Source of the DNA: Chloroflexota bacterium
GTDB taxonomy: Bacteria; Chloroflexota; Limnocylindria; P2-11E
DNA: 59,735 nucleotides
Direction of reading: 5' to 3'
Assembly: GCA_005882765.1 (NCBI GenBank)
Contig: VBDV01000113.1
Location: 1-59,735 of the forward strand
Under the pieces are notes generated by a model. It made no database searches. It saw only the letters and a list, made by a program, of their open reading frames with translations, and was not told the DNA's origin. This document shows positions 56,148-59,735 of this stretch, piece after piece. How positions within the stretch are numbered: the first letter of the stretch is position 1; each line of letters opens with the position of its first letter. The translations under genes and the position numbers were made by a program.

Positions 56148-56999
56148 ATGGACCTCTTCGAAAAACAGGCCCAGCTGCAGAGTCTCTTCCAGACCTCGCC
56201 GGTCGACGCGGCCTACGCACAGGGCACCCCCACCGGTAGGCGCATCGCGGGGAAGTACCAGGATCTCGACGTCGCCTTGCTGTTGCTTCAGCGCGTGAAC
56301 GCGAGCGAGTTCTTCGACTACCAGGTGTATTTCGTCAGCGAGCTCTCCAAGACGCTCGAGATCGAAGGCCTCGACGTGGTCATCCTCAACCAGGCTTCGT
56401 TGCTCCAGCGCGCTCAGATCATCCGTAGCTGGAGCCTCCTCTACCAGCGCGATCAGAAGCGGCGGGTGCACTTCGAGGCGCGCTCGGTGATGGAGTACCT
56501 CGAGTTCAAGAAGTACGACGACGTGCAGTCGAAGGCACTCGCCGAGCGAACGCGTGGCGAGCGGTTCGCCATCGACTCCGCGTACGTCCGCGCCCGCATC
56601 GCCCGCCTGCGCGAGTACACGACGCTTCTCGCGGACCTTCGCCAGATCGAGCACACCAAGTTCAAGGCGGACCCGAAGCTCTACGGCCTCGCGCAGTGGC
56701 ATCTTCAGCAGGCGGTCGAGCTACTCCTTGGCACCGGCGCCTACCTCGTAACGGCGCTGGCGCTGCCGAAGCCCGAGGCATACCACGACATCCTTGACGC
56801 GCTCGCGGGCCATGCCGTGATTGAGCGAGCGCTCGCGTACCGGCTCGAGCACCTCGCGAATCTGAGAAACCTCCTCGCATACGACCGCGAGCAGACCGAC
56901 ATCGATGACGTCTACGGCCAGATCCAGACGCGGATTCCGGACCTCGTCGCATTCGCCGATCAGGTCGAGAAATTCGTGGGTACCGGAGACCTCTCCTAG
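56148..56999 (+). CDS. Fused MntA-like nucleotidyltransferase + HepT/DUF86-like HEPN protein
   Basis: N-half: GTPTGRRIAGKYQDLDVALLL … GLDVVILNQASLLQRAQIIRSWSLLYQRDQKRRVHFEARSVMEY; C-half: AYRLEHLANLRNLLAYDREQTDIDDVYGQI. Confidence 0.75.
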   Translation: MDLFEKQAQLQSLFQTSPVDAAYAQGTPTGRRIAGKYQDLDVALLLLQRVNASEFFDYQVYFVSELSKTLEIEGLDVVILNQASLLQRAQIIRSWSLLYQRDQKRRVHFEARSVMEYLEFKKYDDVQSKALAERTRGERFAIDSAYVRARIARLREYTTLLADLRQIEHTKFKADPKLYGLAQWHLQQAVELLLGTGAYLVTALALPKPEAYHDILDALAGHAVIERALAYRLEHLANLRNLLAYDREQTDIDDVYGQIQTRIPDLVAFADQVEKFVGTGDLS

Positions 57000-57037
57000 C
57001 GCGACGCGTCCGGCGAGCCGACCATAGCGTCCAGCCA

Positions 57038-58264
57038 GTGACCAAACCAGATGTCGTCGTGATCGGCGCCGGGCAGGCCGGTCTCTCCGTGAGCCACGAG
57101 CTGTCGGCCGCCGGCGTGGACCATGTTGTCCTGGAGCGCGGACGCGTCGGCGAGACCTGGCGTGGACGCTGGGACACCTTCTGCCTCGTCACGCCGAACT
57201 GGACGGTTCGACTTCCGGGCGGCGCATATGCGGGCGACGATCCGGACGGATTCATGCCGCGCGACGCGATCGTCGCGCACCTCGAGTCATACGCGCGCTC
57301 GTTCAAGGCGCCTGTCCGCGAGCGCGTAGCCGTGACCGCGCTCCGTCCGATCGCCGACGGATTCGTCGTCAACACGTCCGAAGGCGAGCTGCGTCCAAAA
57401 ACGGTCGTCGTCACGACTGGCGCGTACCAGAAGGCACATCGTCCTGCGGCCGCCGCGTCCTTGCCGCGCGGCCTGTACGCGATCGACGCCGAACGCTACC
57501 GCAACGCTGAGGCACTTCCGGCCGGAAAGATTCTGATCGTCGGCAGCGGACAGACAGGGTGCCAGATTGCCGATGAGCTCCACGAGGCAGGACGAGACGT
57601 GTTCCTCGCCTGCGGGCGCGCCCCGTGGATCACCCGTCGGCTCGGTGGCCGTGACTTTCTGGCGTGGCTGTCCGAGACGCCATTCTTCGACTTCGCCCTT
57701 CGCGATCTCCCGTCACCGGAGGCGCGCCTCATCGCCAACCCCCAGGCGACCGGACACGGCGGCGGCCGTGACCTCCACTACCGCACCCTGCAGCGGCTCG
57801 GTGTGAACCTTGTAGGGCACTTCGTCGGCGCCGACTCGACGCGGCTCCAGTTCGCGGACGATCTCGCGGAATCCGTCGCGTTCGGCGACGCGCGCTATGT
57901 CGATCTATGCCTGCTCATTCGGAGGACCTGCGAGAGCCGCGGCGTGGCGCCGCCGGATCTGCCGCCACCGAGCGCGTTCACCGCGGCCGCAGCCGAGAGC
58001 GTTGATCTGGCGGGATTTGGAGCGATCATCTTCACGTCTGGTTTTCGTCCGGATTACCGCTCTTGGATCCACGCCGACGATGCCTTCGACGCTCTTGGTT
58101 TCCCGATCACGCAGGACGGGCAAAGCACCGTCGTACGAGGACTCTACTTTTGCGGGGTTCACTTTCTGCGCAAGCGGAAGTCGTCGATCTTCCTGGGCAT
58201 CGGCGAGGACGCGGCGATCGTCGCGCGTTCGATCGCCGGCGCACCCGCGGTGACGACCGCTTAG
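57038..58264 (+). CDS. Flavin-containing monooxygenase-like oxidoreductase
   Basis: VVVIGAGQAGLSVSHEL, GRVGETWRGRWDTFCLVTPNW, ILIVGSGQTGCQIADEL. Confidence 0.9.
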   Translation: MTKPDVVVIGAGQAGLSVSHELSAAGVDHVVLERGRVGETWRGRWDTFCLVTPNWTVRLPGGAYAGDDPDGFMPRDAIVAHLESYARSFKAPVRERVAVTALRPIADGFVVNTSEGELRPKTVVVTTGAYQKAHRPAAAASLPRGLYAIDAERYRNAEALPAGKILIVGSGQTGCQIADELHEAGRDVFLACGRAPWITRRLGGRDFLAWLSETPFFDFALRDLPSPEARLIANPQATGHGGGRDLHYRTLQRLGVNLVGHFVGADSTRLQFADDLAESVAFGDARYVDLCLLIRRTCESRGVAPPDLPPPSAFTAAAAESVDLAGFGAIIFTSGFRPDYRSWIHADDAFDALGFPITQDGQSTVVRGLYFCGVHFLRKRKSSIFLGIGEDAAIVARSIAGAPAVTTA

Positions 58265-58333
58265 GGCTCCCGTCCGCGGCGGCGAGGCGCTACTCTTTCA
58301 ACTGATGGCGTCCCACGGAGCGATTTCCCGGTC

Positions 58334-59735
58334 GTGAGTGCGTCCCCAGCCCTGGGGACGACGAAAACGGCGCAGCCTAACCAGATTCCACAAGACGCGG
58401 GCCTCACCGAATACGAGGCTGCCCTCGTGCGCGAGCAGATCGGCCGCGAACCGAACGGGCTCGAGTGGGCGATGTTCGGGGCCATGTGGAGCGAGCACTG
58501 CGCATACAAGCACTCCAAGAAGCTCTTGCGCACGCTGCCTTCACGTGGAGCGTCAGTTGCCGTCGGTCCCGGCGAGAACGCCGGAGCCGTCGATCTCGGC
58601 GGCGGTCTTCTCTGTGTCTTCAAAGTCGAGAGCCACAACCATCCGTCCGCCATCGAACCGTTCCAGGGAGCTGCCACCGGTGTCGGCGGGATCCTGCGCG
58701 ACGTCTTCGCGATGGGCGCGCGCCCGACCGCGGTGCTGAACGCGCTCTTCTTCGGCGATCCGGCCGATCCCGCCGTCCGCCGCACGATCTCGGGCGTGAC
58801 CGGCGGCATCTCCTTTTACGGAAACTGCGTCGGCATCCCCGACGTCGCCGGGCACATCTCGTTCGAGCCGTGCTACGCCGATAACCCGCTGGTCAACGCG
58901 ATGTGTGTCGGTTTCGCACGCTCCGAAGATCTCCGCAAGGCGAGCGGCGCGCGACCGGGCAGCGCGGTGTACCTGGTCGGTAGCGACACCGGCCGCGACG
59001 GGATCGCTGGCGCGTCGCTGCTCGCGTCGTTCGAGCTCGGCTCCGGGTCGGATGCCAAGCGTCCGTCGGTCCAGGTGGGTAATCCGTTCCTTGAAAAGCT
59101 GCTGCTCGAGGCCACGCTCGAATTGGTCGACGCCGACGCGATCGAGGCGGTGCAAGACCTCGGCGCCGCCGGACTGACGTGCGCCGTCAGCGAAGTCGCG
59201 GCAAAAAGCAGGGTCGGCATGCGGATCGACGTCGCGCTCGTGCCGCGCCGAGCGCAGGCCATGACTCCATACGAAGTGATGCTCAGTGAGTCGCAGGAGC
59301 GAATGCTCGTCATCGCGCGCCCCGGCCGCGAGCGCGATGTCGAGCGGATCTTCAAGAAATGGGAATTGCATGGCAGCCGCATCGGCGAAGTCACCGCCGA
59401 GCCAACCCTTCTGATCTACGACGGCGATAATCCCGTTGCGTCGCTCCCGCCGCGATCGCTAGCAGACGATGCGCCTGAGTACGACGTCGCATCGTTGGCT
59501 GACGCGTTCGCGGCTTCGGGCGAGGGGTCCGTCGTCCTCGGGGGGCCCTCCCTCGACCACGTAGGGTCTCGGGTCCCCCTGCGGGCGCCGGCCCCCTCGC
59601 CCGAACCGCAAGCGATGACCGCCAAGATCGGCCTCGAGCTTCTCGATCTGCTCGCGTCGCCGGCGATCGCGAGTCGGCGTGTGATCTATCGGACGTACGA
59701 CCAGATGGTCGGCACGGACACCGTCGTCGGTCCGG
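58334..59735 (+). CDS. purL: FGAM synthase subunit PurL (3' truncated by window end)
   Basis: EWAMFGAMWSEHCAYKHSKKLLR, FKVESHNHPSAIEPFQGAATGVGGILRDVFAMGARP; absent from the ORF track because it runs off the window. Confidence 0.96.
   Translation, partial: MSASPALGTTKTAQPNQIPQDAGLTEYEAALVREQIGREPNGLEWAMFGAMWSEHCAYKHSKKLLRTLPSRGASVAVGPGENAGAVDLGGGLLCVFKVESHNHPSAIEPFQGAATGVGGILRDVFAMGARPTAVLNALFFGDPADPAVRRTISGVTGGISFYGNCVGIPDVAGHISFEPCYADNPLVNAMCVGFARSEDLRKASGARPGSAVYLVGSDTGRDGIAGASLLASFELGSGSDAKRPSVQVGNPFLEKLLLEATLELVDADAIEAVQDLGAAGLTCAVSEVAAKSRVGMRIDVALVPRRAQAMTPYEVMLSESQERMLVIARPGRERDVERIFKKWELHGSRIGEVTAEPTLLIYDGDNPVASLPPRSLADDAPEYDVASLADAFAASGEGSVVLGGPSLDHVGSRVPLRAPAPSPEPQAMTAKIGLELLDLLASPAIASRRVIYRTYDQMVGTDTVVGP
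59515..59605. repeat. Palindromic element E3 inside purL
   Basis: 13-bp perfect inverted repeat ttcgggcgagggg (59515-59527)/cccctcgcccgaa (59593-59605) with internal nested complementarity. Confidence 0.65.

Overview
GC-rich bacterial chromosomal window of about 60 kb, possibly Chloroflexota-like (lineage inferred from gene content only). I called about 65 features. Main blocks: a two-component system, an rsfS-nadD-obgE block, and a complex I cluster limited to nuoA-C-H-J-K-L-M-N. These are followed by envelope genes (sortase-like, RlpA-like, two M23 peptidases), a lexA-led SOS operon, rplI, two overlapping dnaB genes (the first with a 419-aa intein), and a long purine cluster (purA to purL, purL truncated by the window end). 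There are two tRNAs: Ala-CGC and Asp-GTC. I saw no CRISPR array, IS element or intact prophage. Best candidates for novelty: (1) lexA + two AlkZ/YcaQ-like proteins + dinB + an unknown 140-aa protein, coupled by ATGA overlaps behind a GAAC-N4-GTTC SOS box; (2) an SOS-like palindrome upstream of the overlapping dnaB pair; (3) a fused MntA-HepT-like protein with a degenerate RNase motif inside the purine operon; (4) GC-rich palindromic elements, two of them inside coding sequence (purL and a DUF1232 gene); (5) a repeated intergenic element in the nuo operon that carries micro-ORFs; (6) a cysteine-free sortase-like protein and a radical-SAM-like protein without its cysteine motif. All family calls are from reading translated sequence by eye; no database search was run.
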